DNA of 8,033 nucleotides from JAQGMO01 sp050954505 (GCA_050954505.1 JBPBPY010000142.1:1-8033), one strand, 5' to 3'. Numbered from the stretch's first letter, positions 1-6,312 are shown. Notes: a model not told the origin generated them from the sequence alone. Made by a program: numbers and translations.

Positions 1-1163
1 GCACGATGCTGGACGATAACCTGGAAAACCTCAACCTGCTGGACTTTTCAAAACCCGAGCAGGGCATTGCCGATGGTGTGGCGATCCTGGTGTACGGTTA
101 TCCCAAGGCGTTTGAACTCGATTACATGCAAGGCAATGCGGTGCCGGGTTTCAAAGGCACGTGTGCACTGACGGCAATTGCCAATTTGAGTATCCAGGCA
201 AAACAGGAATTGTCCGAAGCCCAGGTGGTGCAGACGGCCATCGCCAACAATTGGTGCGTCGTCGATCCCGCAAAAACCGATTACGAACGTGGCGCCTCCG
301 ACTACGCTGGGCAGCAGGCGCTGTTGACCAGCTACGGCATTCGCAACGGCATTGTGATGGGCTACGATGAGCAGGCGATCGCCAACCTGATCAAGGGTGG
401 CCGTGGCGTCATCCTGGGCATCAACTGTGGCAAGCTCTGGGATGACGCCGATTACCTCGACCACGGCGGCGTCAATCATGTTGTCACCGTCACCGGTGTA
501 GCAGCCGATGCGTCAACCGGTGCAATCAACGGTTTTTACATTGCCGATTCAGGACGCGGCAAGGTCAGCGACATGACGCGCTATGTGACGGTCGCCGATT
601 TCCGCAACGATGCCAATATCGCGGGTGCTTATGCCATCTACACCATCGAACCGATCAAGCTGTGGGAAGAGAATATCGATGCCACCGGCAATGAACTCGA
701 TAACCTGATCAATGGCAACCGCGGCGACAATATTCTGGCCGGCGCACGCGGCAATGATACCGTTGCTGGGGGGATGGGCAACGATACCTATGTGTTCCAT
801 CGCGGCGATGGCCAGGATACCATCATCGACAAGGATGGCACTTCCGGGAACAGGGACGTGCTGCAGCTGGTCGGTATCGACTCCACCGATCTGCGCTTTC
901 GGCATGTGAACGATGACTTGCTGATCAATGTCCAGGGCAGTTATGACCAGATCACGCTCAAGGACTGGTATCTGCCTGGCGAGAGCGGCACGGACAATCA
1001 GATCGAGTCGATCCAGACTTCAGCAGGGATGGCAGTGAGCAATAATCAGGTCGACTTGTTGATCCAGGCAATGGCGGCATTTGCGCCGCCAGCCATGGCC
1101 CTGACCAATTGGACCAGCATGCAGAACGACAGGCCACAGATCATGCTGACAACCCCTCACTGA
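1..1163 (+). CDS. C-terminal part of RTX-type secreted protein with papain-like (C39-like) cysteine peptidase domain
   Basis: The reading frame is open to the left edge, so this is the 3' end of a longer gene; residues are numbered from the ATG at 6. Residues about 30-215 form a papain-like fold candidate: Cys53 in GTCALTAIANL, His158 in VNHVVTVTG and Asp181 in YIADSG are in the right order for a Cys-His-Asp triad. A Gln six residues before the Cys, usual in C39 peptidases, is absent; the nearest is Gln42. Residues 228-275 hold glycine/aspartate-rich RTX nonapeptides (GNELDNLINGN, GGMGNDTYVF), which bind calcium after export. Residues about 293-323 (LRFRHVNDDLLINVQG) match the haemolysin-type calcium-binding-related domain, and the hydrophobic tail (VDLLIQAMAAF) resembles type I secretion C-termini. 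The residues before the peptidase domain (LDDNLENLNLLD) look like the end of another RTX-like stretch. The protein is probably exported by an ABC-type secretion system not present here. Proteolytic activity and substrate are inference. Confidence 0.85.
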   Translation, partial: TMLDDNLENLNLLDFSKPEQGIADGVAILVYGYPKAFELDYMQGNAVPGFKGTCALTAIANLSIQAKQELSEAQVVQTAIANNWCVVDPAKTDYERGASDYAGQQALLTSYGIRNGIVMGYDEQAIANLIKGGRGVILGINCGKLWDDADYLDHGGVNHVVTVTGVAADASTGAINGFYIADSGRGKVSDMTRYVTVADFRNDANIAGAYAIYTIEPIKLWEENIDATGNELDNLINGNRGDNILAGARGNDTVAGGMGNDTYVFHRGDGQDTIIDKDGTSGNRDVLQLVGIDSTDLRFRHVNDDLLINVQGSYDQITLKDWYLPGESGTDNQIESIQTSAGMAVSNNQVDLLIQAMAAFAPPAMALTNWTSMQNDRPQIMLTTPH

Positions 1164-1165
1164 GA

Positions 1166-1194
1166 TCTGACTGGCACGGAGCCAGGCTATCAGA
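1166..1194. terminator. imperfect hairpin between convergent genes
   Basis: TCTGACTGGC and GCCAG-gcta-TCAGA form an inverted repeat with a 4-nt bulge and a 5-nt loop, three bases after the stop of the RTX gene and before the end of the convergent lyase gene. There is no T-tract on either side, so intrinsic termination is uncertain. Confidence 0.3.
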
Positions 1195-1240
1195 CGAGGC
1201 GCCTGCCGAAGTCCTGTTGATGCCCACTGCAGCAGCGCTG

Positions 1241-2188
1241 TTACGCCAGTCCTGGCTGGAGGTGCTGGCTGGCAAGCTGGAGGATGCGCCGGGCCATGCG
1301 CACGTTGGCGAGATCGATCATCTTGCCATCGACCGAGACCGCACCCTTGCCATCGCGTTCGGCAATTTCCATGGCATCGATGACGCGCTGGGCAAACAGG
1401 CACTCTTCTGCATCCGGAATGAATGCTGCGCGCGTGAGGTCGAGTTGGGTTGGATGAATGACCTGCTTGCCGTCGAAACCCATGGCTGCCGCTTTCCCGG
1501 CCCATTCCTTTGTCAGGGTCAGGTTTTGGTAGGCACCGCAGGGTCCGTCGATGGCACGCAGGCCGAATGCGCGCGCGGCCACCAATAAACGCATCATTGG
1601 ATAGGCAAACAGGTCCAGCGGAGCGCGCAGGTAGCCGCCGTGCACCGGGACGGTGTTCTGGTAACGTTCTGGCGAGCCGCCGATCTCGGCACTGCGCGCA
1701 CCCAGCGATGCAGCCAGGTCGCCGACCCCCAGATGCAGTGCGGTGACACGCTGGTCGGCTTGCGCCAGGCTGTCAACCTGTAGCAGCCCCAGTGCGGTTT
1801 CAATCAATAATTCGATCTCGATCGGAGCACGAGGCAAGACTTCCGCGCCTGCCAGCCAACTGCTGATGGCAACGATATCGCTGCAGCGTTCGGCTTTGGG
1901 AACGATGATGGCATCGAGTCGAGCCTGGCATGCCAATGCCTCGATTTCAGTTTGCAGGAAGGCGCTGCCAAATGCATTCACCCTGACCGCAACAGTTTTT
2001 TGTCCCCAATCGAGTTGCTGCAATGCGCTGCAGGCCTCACCGAGGGCGCGCACTTTTTCAAGTTCCGACACCGCATCTTCAAGATCCAGGAAAACCGCAT
2101 CCGCGCTTGATCGCGCGGCCGACTCGACCAGGCGGCGCCGGTGCGCTGGCACGGCAAGATAGGTGCGGGTCAGACGCGGCGGCTTCAT
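1241..2188 (-). CDS. CoA ester lyase, CitE/HpcH-HpaI aldolase family
   Basis: This 315-residue protein has the hallmarks of the CitE/malyl-CoA lyase branch of the phosphoenolpyruvate-binding TIM-barrel aldolases. LDLEDAV is at 34-40, VRVN at 68-71, IELLIET at 125-131 with Glu130 as likely Mg ligand, LGVGDL at 153-158 with Asp157 as second Mg ligand, IDGPCG at 213-218 and GFDGKQVIHP at 237-246. Such enzymes cleave or hydrolyse (S)-citramalyl-, malyl- or beta-methylmalyl-CoA; the exact substrate cannot be read here, and no citrate lyase alpha, gamma or ligase genes lie nearby, which argues against citrate lyase proper. Length is normal for the family. I chose the ATG at 2188, which AAAGG precedes by 8 nt, over an in-frame GTG at 2197 that would sit only 1 nt after that AAAGG. 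The start overlaps the stop of a 29-codon upstream ORF (ATGA), suggesting translational coupling. Confidence 0.9.
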   Translation of the reverse strand: MKPPRLTRTYLAVPAHRRRLVESAARSSADAVFLDLEDAVSELEKVRALGEACSALQQLDWGQKTVAVRVNAFGSAFLQTEIEALACQARLDAIIVPKAERCSDIVAISSWLAGAEVLPRAPIEIELLIETALGLLQVDSLAQADQRVTALHLGVGDLAASLGARSAEIGGSPERYQNTVPVHGGYLRAPLDLFAYPMMRLLVAARAFGLRAIDGPCGAYQNLTLTKEWAGKAAAMGFDGKQVIHPTQLDLTRAAFIPDAEECLFAQRVIDAMEIAERDGKGAVSVDGKMIDLANVRMARRILQLASQHLQPGLA

Positions 2189-2274
2189 AATGCACACCTT
2201 TGCAACAGACTCCGCTTGGATTGCAGGCTGGCGCTGACGAGCTCAGCAAAAAAGCATGTTCGTTGATGGTTCAT
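2185..2274 (-). CDS. candidate 29-aa leader peptide / small upstream ORF coupled to the CoA ester lyase
   Basis: On the minus strand an ATG at 2274 is preceded by a perfect AGGAG (2283-2287) with 8-nt spacing, the best ribosome binding site in this part of the window. The frame encodes 29 residues beginning MNHQRTCFFAELVS and ending LLQRCAL, then stops at TGA, which overlaps the ATG of the lyase gene in the classic ATGA arrangement. It contains two Cys, two adjacent Phe and several Arg/Lys but no run of one amino acid that would mark a typical attenuation leader. I recognise no family. It may be a real small protein, a leader that couples translation to the lyase, or the remnant of a longer N-terminus. 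Support is the Shine-Dalgarno site and the overlap only. Confidence 0.42.
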   Translation of the reverse strand: MNHQRTCFFAELVSASLQSKRSLLQRCAL

Positions 2275-2282
2275 CGCGGTGT

Positions 2283-2287
2283 CTCCT
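2283..2287 (-). promoter_or_regulatory. strong ribosome binding site of the small upstream ORF
   Basis: CTCCT on the plus strand reads AGGAG on the minus strand, 8 nt before the ATG at 2274. Without the small ORF this site would have no start codon to serve, because the lyase ATG is about 95 nt further on. Confidence 0.5.
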
Positions 2288-2354
2288 GAAAACGCACGCC
2301 TGGATGCGCGCTGAAGGAACGATCTGAAGCCGATCTGGTGAGCGTTGCTTGCCG

Positions 2355-2360
2355 ATTATA
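2355..2360 (-). promoter_or_regulatory. possible -10 box upstream of the small ORF and lyase gene
   Basis: The minus strand reads a perfect TATAAT here, about 80 nt before the small ORF start, at a sensible distance for a promoter of the small ORF/lyase unit. No acceptable -35 hexamer is visible 16-18 bp upstream, so the call rests on the -10 alone. Confidence 0.35.
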
Positions 2361-2434
2361 CCGTCGAAAGCCGGGCGCGCCGCGCTGGCGGGGGCACTGC
2401 AGAGAGATTTCCTGGTGCGGCAAGAGCGCGCTTT

Positions 2435-2448
2435 CAGCGCCGGCGCTG
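2435..2448. repeat. 14-bp perfect palindrome
   Basis: CAGCGCCGGCGCTG equals its own reverse complement. It lies between the end of the HU gene and the promoter region of the lyase unit. It could be a protein binding site or part of a transcription pause structure; a GC-rich genome also produces such palindromes by chance. Confidence 0.5.
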
Positions 2449-2669
2449 GTGACAGGACAGGAGATTTCGATTTCATGAAAGAGCCGGCTGATCCCGCTGC
2501 ATGAAGTGCCATCAGGCAGGTGTATGGATCTTCAGCCTTGGGCAGTTCGGGTTGCCGCCGGCATCGATGAACACGGTCTGGAATCGAACGGCGAGTCAGC
2601 AAACCGAAACGCTGGCTTGCAGCATCATGGCTCGCTGTTCGCCGTGATCAAGGCGGGTTTCGCCGCAGC

Positions 2670-2972
2670 TTACTTGGCGGCGCGGCGTTTGGCTGCCTTG
2701 GGATCGACCGCATCCTTGAATCCGGAGCCGGCGACAAACTTTGGAACCTTGCCGGCAGGAATCTTGATCTTGGTGCCCTTGCTCGGGTTGAACCCTTCGC
2801 GCGCAGCACGGGCGACTTGCTTGAAGGTGCCAAAACCGACGATGGCAACAGTGTCGCCTTTCTTGACGGTCGTAACGATGGTCTCGGTGATGGTGGCGAT
2901 GATGCGGGCTGCTTCGGCTTTCGACATGTCGTGGTTGGCTGCGATTTTTTCTGCGAGTTCGAGTCGATTCAT
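2670..2972 (-). CDS. HU family DNA-binding protein
   Basis: This 100-residue protein is a nucleoid-associated HU/IHF-fold protein, a dimer that bends and compacts DNA. The N-terminal helical part (MNRLELAEKIAA) leads into the signature GFGTF at 46-50. The DNA-intercalating proline of the beta-arm is Pro63 within GFNPSKG, followed by the arm segment KIKIPAGKVPKF. The usual HU length is about 90; here a short C-terminal basic tail rich in Lys, Arg and Ala (last 10 residues) is added, as in several betaproteobacterial HU-like proteins and reminiscent of histone H1-like tails. The ATG at 2972 is favoured because the HU N-terminus begins exactly there; AGG lies about 6 nt upstream. It appears to be transcribed alone. 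Confidence 0.97.
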   Translation of the reverse strand: MNRLELAEKIAANHDMSKAEAARIIATITETIVTTVKKGDTVAIVGFGTFKQVARAAREGFNPSKGTKIKIPAGKVPKFVAGSGFKDAVDPKAAKRRAAK

Positions 2973-3044
2973 TATTTGCCTGGAGTGAAGAATTGAAGGG
3001 GACGGTGTCCGACTTGGTGGAATCGCGCAGTGGATCCGGTCGGT

Positions 3045-3073
3045 ATTCTCGCCGATATTTTTCCATGGTGCAA
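3045..3073 (-). promoter_or_regulatory. candidate sigma70 promoter of the HU gene
   Basis: On the minus strand TTGCAC (3068-3073) is separated by 17 bp from GAGAAT (3045-3050), four of six matches to each consensus hexamer. Transcription would start near 3038, giving a leader of about 65 nt before the HU start codon. Confidence 0.32.
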
Positions 3074-3118
3074 ATTTGTCCAGGCTGCTACAAATGGCGC
3101 CCGGATTACATCAATCAA

Positions 3119-3137
3119 TAACCCTGGCGCAGGGTTA
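3119..3137. repeat. 8-bp perfect hairpin upstream of HU (TAACCCTG-gcg-CAGGGTTA)
   Basis: The two arms are exact reverse complements with a 3-nt loop. On the plus strand the hairpin is followed by ATTTCTT, a weak T-rich tract. It lies upstream of the proposed HU promoter in a divergent interval, so an operator is as likely as a terminator. Confidence 0.5.
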
Positions 3138-3178
3138 ATTTCTTGCTGAGGACCGGCGCGTTTTTGCCGGTGTCAAAG

Positions 3179-3198
3179 CATCGCCACACATCGCCACA
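3179..3198. repeat. tandem 10-bp direct repeat CATCGCCACA x2
   Basis: Two exact, directly adjacent copies (3179-3188 and 3189-3198). Length and position would fit a regulator site or a replication-slippage product; no function can be assigned. Confidence 0.6.
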
Positions 3199-3249
3199 GA
3201 CGCGCGATTACTGCTGTCCATGCAACCAAATCCCAGCGATCATATCCAA

Positions 3250-3288
3250 CAGGCAGGCCAGGTGTCCTTGGCAAACGGTGCCTGCCTG
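3250..3288. repeat. 9-bp inverted repeat CAGGCAGGC / GCCTGCCTG with inner hairpin
   Basis: The outer arms at 3250-3258 and 3280-3288 are exact reverse complements. Immediately inside the left arm, CCAGG-tgtc-CTTGG can form a second small stem with one G-T pair. It has no following T-tract, so a terminator is unlikely. It lies about 155 nt before the DUF1428 start codon and would be in its leader if transcription begins further upstream. Confidence 0.5.
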
Positions 3289-3441
3289 CTCGTGCAGTCC
3301 GAAATTTGTGCCCAGTGCGCGGCGCATGGTGGCATCGACTGTGCGATGACGTTGTCGACGGCGTGCAGCGCTTGCAATCGGTACCGCCGGCATGACTGTC
3401 CCACGACCTGCTTGCTTCATTCAATCAACCAGGAGAACAGC

Positions 3442-3816
3442 ATGGCTTATGTAGATGGATTCATTGTCCCGCTGCCTAGAAAGAACGTCGACGCCTATCG
3501 TGACATGTCGACCAAATCCGGGGCAATCTGGCTCGAGCATGGCGCCTTGACCTATCAGGAAAACATTGCCGACGATGTCAAACCTGGCAAGCTGACGTCC
3601 TTTCCGCAAAGTGTCCTGCTGGAAGAAGATGAGCTGGTGGTGTTTTCCTGGATTACCTACCATTCGCGGGCGCACCGCGATCAGGTCAATGAAAAAGTCA
3701 TGGCCGACCCGCGCCTGAAGGAAATGATGGATCCTGCGCGCCTGCCTTTCGATGGCAAACGCATGATCTATGGTGGGTTCGAGGTCTTGCTGACGCTTTC
3801 CGGGAGCCAGAAATGA
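3442..3816 (+). CDS. DUF1428 family protein (YbaA-like)
   Basis: The 124-residue product opens with YVDGFIVPLP and contains VVFSWITY, MADPRLKEMM and PFDGKRMIYGGFE, which are the conserved blocks of the DUF1428/YbaA family of small dimeric alpha-beta barrel-like proteins. The family's biochemical role is unknown. Length is about that of E. coli YbaA. I chose the ATG at 3442 because AGGAG (3431-3435) lies 6 nt before it and the conserved domain begins at residue 3; the frame stays open upstream to an ATG at 3220 without a ribosome binding site. The stop overlaps the start of the next gene by 4 nt (ATGA), so both are probably co-translated. No signal peptide; cytoplasmic. Confidence 0.93.
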   Translation: MAYVDGFIVPLPRKNVDAYRDMSTKSGAIWLEHGALTYQENIADDVKPGKLTSFPQSVLLEEDELVVFSWITYHSRAHRDQVNEKVMADPRLKEMMDPARLPFDGKRMIYGGFEVLLTLSGSQK

Positions 3817-4154
3817 GCGAGATCGATGGCGCCCACCTGATCCGCAAATATTTTGCCGCCTGGATGACGGCCGACCGCGCTGCCATGGAGACGTATCTCG
3901 CCGACGATTTCCGCTTCAACTCGCCACGTGACGAATGGATCGACCGCGCCAGCTGGTTCCAGACTTGCTGGCCGTTTGCAGGCACCTTCCGGCGTCACGA
4001 GATCATTGCCATCCTGGCGCGGGGCCGGCGCGCCTATGTGACCTATGATGGCGAGACCGCAGACGGCAGTTTGCTGCACAATACCGAACTCATGGAATTC
4101 GAGGGCGACAAGCTGCGCTCGGTCGACGTGTTCTTTGGACGGCCGGATTCCTGA
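3813..4154 (+). CDS. SnoaL-like / NTF2-fold protein
   Basis: The 113-residue product has the pattern of the NTF2-like superfamily: an N-terminal helix pair (LIRKYFAAWMTADRAAMETYLADDFRF) followed by alternating strands ending in LMEFEGDKLRSVDVFFG. Members of this fold are ketosteroid isomerase-like or SnoaL-like enzymes or ligand-binding proteins; the substrate cannot be predicted. The start codon lies inside the stop of the DUF1428 gene (ATGA), with GGGAG 6 nt before it, so the two form an operon with coupled translation. Pairing of these two small families suggests a shared minor metabolic or detoxification role, which is inference. No signal peptide or membrane segment. Confidence 0.86.
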   Translation: MSEIDGAHLIRKYFAAWMTADRAAMETYLADDFRFNSPRDEWIDRASWFQTCWPFAGTFRRHEIIAILARGRRAYVTYDGETADGSLLHNTELMEFEGDKLRSVDVFFGRPDS

Positions 4155-4286
4155 TTCCTCCTGCGGTTGCAGCGGACCAGGCCACGCCGCTGCTGTCCTC
4201 TGCACCGCTGCGGGCCTGGTACCCCGATTCATGAAGCCTCCACCCGCCTGGCGTGCCGCCGTGCAGTGCGCCAGGCCCGCTCCAGC

Positions 4287-4292
4287 TATAAT
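4287..4292 (+). promoter_or_regulatory. candidate -10 box of the ybiT promoter
   Basis: A perfect TATAAT lies about 165 bp before the ybiT start. The hexamer 17 bp upstream (CAGTGC) is a poor -35, so activity may depend on other contacts. Start at about 4299 would give a leader of roughly 155 nt containing the hairpin at 4364-4382. Confidence 0.45.
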
Positions 4293-4363
4293 CGATGCCT
4301 TGGTCTGCGCACATTGCCGCCACATCCTTCACGAGTCAAACCGCAACGCAGTGTTTTCAAACC

Positions 4364-4382
4364 GGCCTGGTTCGTCCAGGCC
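4364..4382 (+). promoter_or_regulatory. leader hairpin GGCCTGG-ttcgt-CCAGGCC before ybiT
   Basis: A 7-bp perfect stem with a 5-nt loop, 75 nt before the ybiT ATG. It is followed by TGTGCACGCCTTGTTTATT, with scattered T residues rather than a true T-tract. It could be an attenuator or an RNA-stabilising element. Confidence 0.4.
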
Positions 4383-4456
4383 TGTGCACGCCTTGTTTAT
4401 TGCGGCAATGATGAGAACCAACCCATTGAATTGATTGATTAAGATTGAAATAAGCC

Positions 4457-6058
4457 ATGCTATCGACCGCGAATATCACCATGCAGTTCGGCCCCAAGCC
4501 ACTGTTCGAAAACATCTCCGTCAAATTTGGCGACGGCAACCGTTATGGCTTGATCGGCGCCAATGGCTGCGGCAAGTCGACTTTCATGAAAATCCTCGGT
4601 GGCGACCTCGAACCCTCGGCAGGCAATGTCATGCTCGACCAGAACGAGCGCCTGGGCAAGCTGCGCCAGGACCAGTTCGGTTTCGAGGACCAGCGCGTGC
4701 TCGACGTGGTGATGATGGGCCACACCGAGATGTGGGCAGCAATGGCCGAGCGCGATGCCATTTATGCCAACCCGGAGGCCACCGATGACGATTACATGAA
4801 GGCTGCAGACCTGGAGGCGCGGTTTGCGGAATATGACGGCTACACGGCGGAAGCGCGTGCCGGAGAGTTGCTGCTCGGCGTGGGCGTGGCCATGGAGCAG
4901 CATCAGGGGCCAATGAGCAATGTGGCGCCTGGCTGGAAATTGCGGGTGTTGCTGGCCCAGGCATTGTTTTCCAATCCAGACATTCTGTTGCTCGATGAGC
5001 CGACCAACAATCTCGACATCAATACCATCCGTTGGCTGGAAGAAGTGCTCAATGAGCGCAATTCAACCATGATCATCATTTCCCATGATCGTCATTTCCT
5101 CAATCAAGTCTGCACCCACATGGCCGACATGGACTATGGCACGCTGAAAGTCTATCCCGGCAACTATGATGACTACATGCTGGCGTCGTCGCAAGCGCGC
5201 GCACAGCAGTTGTCGAACAATGCCAAAGCCAAGGACAAGGTTGCCGAGTTGCAGGATTTCGTGCGTCGCTTTTCAGCCAACAAGTCCAAAGCCCGCCAGG
5301 CAACTTCGCGCGCCAAGCAAATTGAAAAGATCAAGGTTGAGGACCTCAAGCCATCCAGCCGTGCCAATCCCTTCATCCGCTTCGATGGTGAAAAGAAACT
5401 GCATCGTTCCGCGGTCGATGTGCAAGGTATCAGCAAAGCCTACGACCACCCGCTGTTCAAGCATTTCAATCTGATGGTGGAAGCCGGTGAACGCATTGCC
5501 ATTGTCGGTGCCAATGGCATCGGCAAGACCACATTGCTGCGCTGTATTGCCGGTGCCGATCTTGCCGGCCTGGAGCCGGACAGCGGCTTGGTGAAATGGG
5601 CTGAAAATGCCAACGTCGGCTATATGCCGCAAGACCCGACCGAAGCCTTTGCCACAGACCGCACGCTGACCGAATGGATCGACCAGTGGACCAAGGAAGG
5701 CGATGACGATCAGGCAGTACGCTCGATTCTCGGCCGCTTGCTGTTTGGTGGTGACGATGTCAAGAAGCCGGTGCGGGTACTGTCGGGAGGCGAAAAGGGC
5801 CGCATGATGTATGGCAAGCTGATGCTGGGCCGCCACAATGTGCTGCTGATGGACGAGCCGACCAACCATATGGATATGGAATCGATCGAGTCGCTCAACA
5901 TTGCACTCGAAAAATATGCCGGGACCCTGATCTTCGTTTCACATGACCGGGAGTTCGTCTCTTCACTGGCCACGCGCATTCTGGAGGTCAAGGAAGACAA
6001 GATCATTGATTTCCAAGGTACCTATGAAGAATACCTGAGCAGCCAGGGTATCGAGTAA
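4457..6058 (+). CDS. ybiT: ABC-F family ATPase YbiT
   Basis: The 533-residue soluble protein has two ABC ATPase domains and no membrane segments, the ABC-F architecture; these proteins act at the ribosomal E site to modulate translation. It follows E. coli YbiT closely block by block (TMQFG, KPLFENISVKFG, NRYGLIGANG, FMKILGGDLEP, AEARAGELLLGVG, the final SQGIE). Domain 1: Walker A GANGCGKS 34-41, Walker B ILLLDE with catalytic Glu181, His210 switch. Its signature motif is not LSGGQ but the YbiT-type APGWKLR at 157-163. A charged coiled linker at about 240-315 is the P-site tRNA interaction motif. Domain 2: Walker A GANGIGKT 351-358, signature LSGGEKGR 442-449, Glu467, His496. The start at 4457 matches the family N-terminus even though only a weak ribosome binding site (AATAAG) precedes it. 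It appears to be a single-gene unit ending at the terminator at 6247-6287. Confidence 0.98.
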   Translation: MLSTANITMQFGPKPLFENISVKFGDGNRYGLIGANGCGKSTFMKILGGDLEPSAGNVMLDQNERLGKLRQDQFGFEDQRVLDVVMMGHTEMWAAMAERDAIYANPEATDDDYMKAADLEARFAEYDGYTAEARAGELLLGVGVAMEQHQGPMSNVAPGWKLRVLLAQALFSNPDILLLDEPTNNLDINTIRWLEEVLNERNSTMIIISHDRHFLNQVCTHMADMDYGTLKVYPGNYDDYMLASSQARAQQLSNNAKAKDKVAELQDFVRRFSANKSKARQATSRAKQIEKIKVEDLKPSSRANPFIRFDGEKKLHRSAVDVQGISKAYDHPLFKHFNLMVEAGERIAIVGANGIGKTTLLRCIAGADLAGLEPDSGLVKWAENANVGYMPQDPTEAFATDRTLTEWIDQWTKEGDDDQAVRSILGRLLFGGDDVKKPVRVLSGGEKGRMMYGKLMLGRHNVLLMDEPTNHMDMESIESLNIALEKYAGTLIFVSHDREFVSSLATRILEVKEDKIIDFQGTYEEYLSSQGIE

Positions 6059-6221
6059 GGTTTGGCATTTTTCCGGGCAGCGCTGCTGTCAGGCGCAGAT
6101 GGTGCGCTCCGTGCACGGCACTGCATTGTAGAACCCGGTCAGATACGCATCGCTGCCTGAGACGCTGGAAACATGGAGCAAGGGCCGGGTTTAAGACGCT
6201 GCAACTACAGGCTGCAGGGTT

Positions 6222-6246
6222 GGCAGGATGTGGAGGGCAGGATGTG
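6222..6246. repeat. 11-bp direct repeat GGCAGGATGTG x2
   Basis: Two exact copies (6222-6232 and 6236-6246) separated by GAG, directly before the terminator stem; the stem itself contains a related GGCCAGGATG. This looks like local duplication in the 3' untranslated region of ybiT. Confidence 0.6.
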
Positions 6247-6287
6247 AAAATAGGCCAGGATGCAGAGACTGCTCCTGGCCTATTTTT
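6247..6287 (+). terminator. strong intrinsic terminator, possibly bidirectional
   Basis: AAAATAGGCCAGGA (6247-6260) and TCCTGGCCTATTTT (6273-6286) are perfect 14-bp complementary arms, with an inner GCAG-aga-CTGC stem, and the plus-strand copy runs directly into seven T residues. It ends the ybiT transcript. On the minus strand the arm ends in TTTT, so it can also stop transcripts from the lipoprotein/membrane-protein pair. Confidence 0.9.
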
Positions 6288-6312
6288 TTGGTCTTGCGTA
6301 CTGCGGTGGATC

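Larger units (their letters stand above)
2275..2669. other. non-coding interval between the HU gene and the lyase transcription unit
   Basis: I find no convincing gene in these 395 bases. Frames open on both strands give low-complexity Arg/Pro/Ser-rich products without ribosome binding sites and without family resemblance. The interval holds the AGGAG and TATAAT of the lyase unit and a perfect 14-bp palindrome at 2435-2448. A clear terminator with T-tract for the HU gene is not visible. Confidence 0.6.
2973..3441. other. divergent intergenic region between HU and the DUF1428 gene
   Basis: The 469 bases hold the HU promoter candidate, the 3119-3137 hairpin, an ACCGGC/GCCGGT inverted repeat (3152-3157 and 3166-3171), a tandem pair of CATCGCCACA (3179-3198) and a longer inverted repeat at 3250-3288. 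An in-frame extension of the DUF1428 gene runs back to an ATG at 3220 but has no ribosome binding site. No clear promoter for the plus-strand pair was recognised. Confidence 0.6.
4155..4456. other. ybiT upstream region with repeated CCAGGCC/GGCCTGG motif
   Basis: No gene is seen. The 7-mer CCAGGCC or its complement GGCCTGG occurs five times, alternating in orientation: 4177-4183, 4213-4219, 4271-4277, 4364-4370 and 4376-4382. Neighbouring copies can pair as stems: 4176-4183 with 4213-4220 (8 bp), 4210-4219 with 4271-4280 (10 bp), and 4364-4370 with 4376-4382 (7 bp, loop TTCGT). A further stem, GCCTGGCG 4246-4253 with CGCCAGGC 4269-4276, competes with the second. The TATAAT at 4287-4292 lies between the second and third stems. 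Confidence 0.7.

Noticed and set aside
2195..2197. GTG as the start of the CoA ester lyase
   Set aside because: The AAAGG would be only 1 nt away, too close to act, while it is ideally placed for the ATG at 2188.
2243..2602. 119-aa minus-strand frame between HU and the lyase
   Set aside because: Composition is Arg/Ser/Pro-rich as expected of non-coding GC-rich DNA, there is no ribosome binding site, and it overlaps the better-supported small ORF in another frame.
2641..2669. Possible terminator after HU (GGCG-aaacc-CGCC)
   Set aside because: The stem has only four pairs and no T-tract follows.
2506..2988. 160-aa plus-strand frame over the HU gene
   Set aside because: It is antisense to HU, whose protein sequence is unmistakable.
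3220..3441. In-frame upstream extension of the DUF1428 protein with eight Cys, including CAQC and CSAC
   Set aside because: There is no ribosome binding site before the ATG at 3220, the conserved DUF1428 N-terminus begins at the ATG at 3442 with AGGAG in front, and the stretch resembles no known zinc domain. Cys richness can arise from the local base pattern.
5273..5869. 198-aa minus-strand frame inside ybiT
   Set aside because: It is the antisense shadow of a highly conserved ABC-F coding region.
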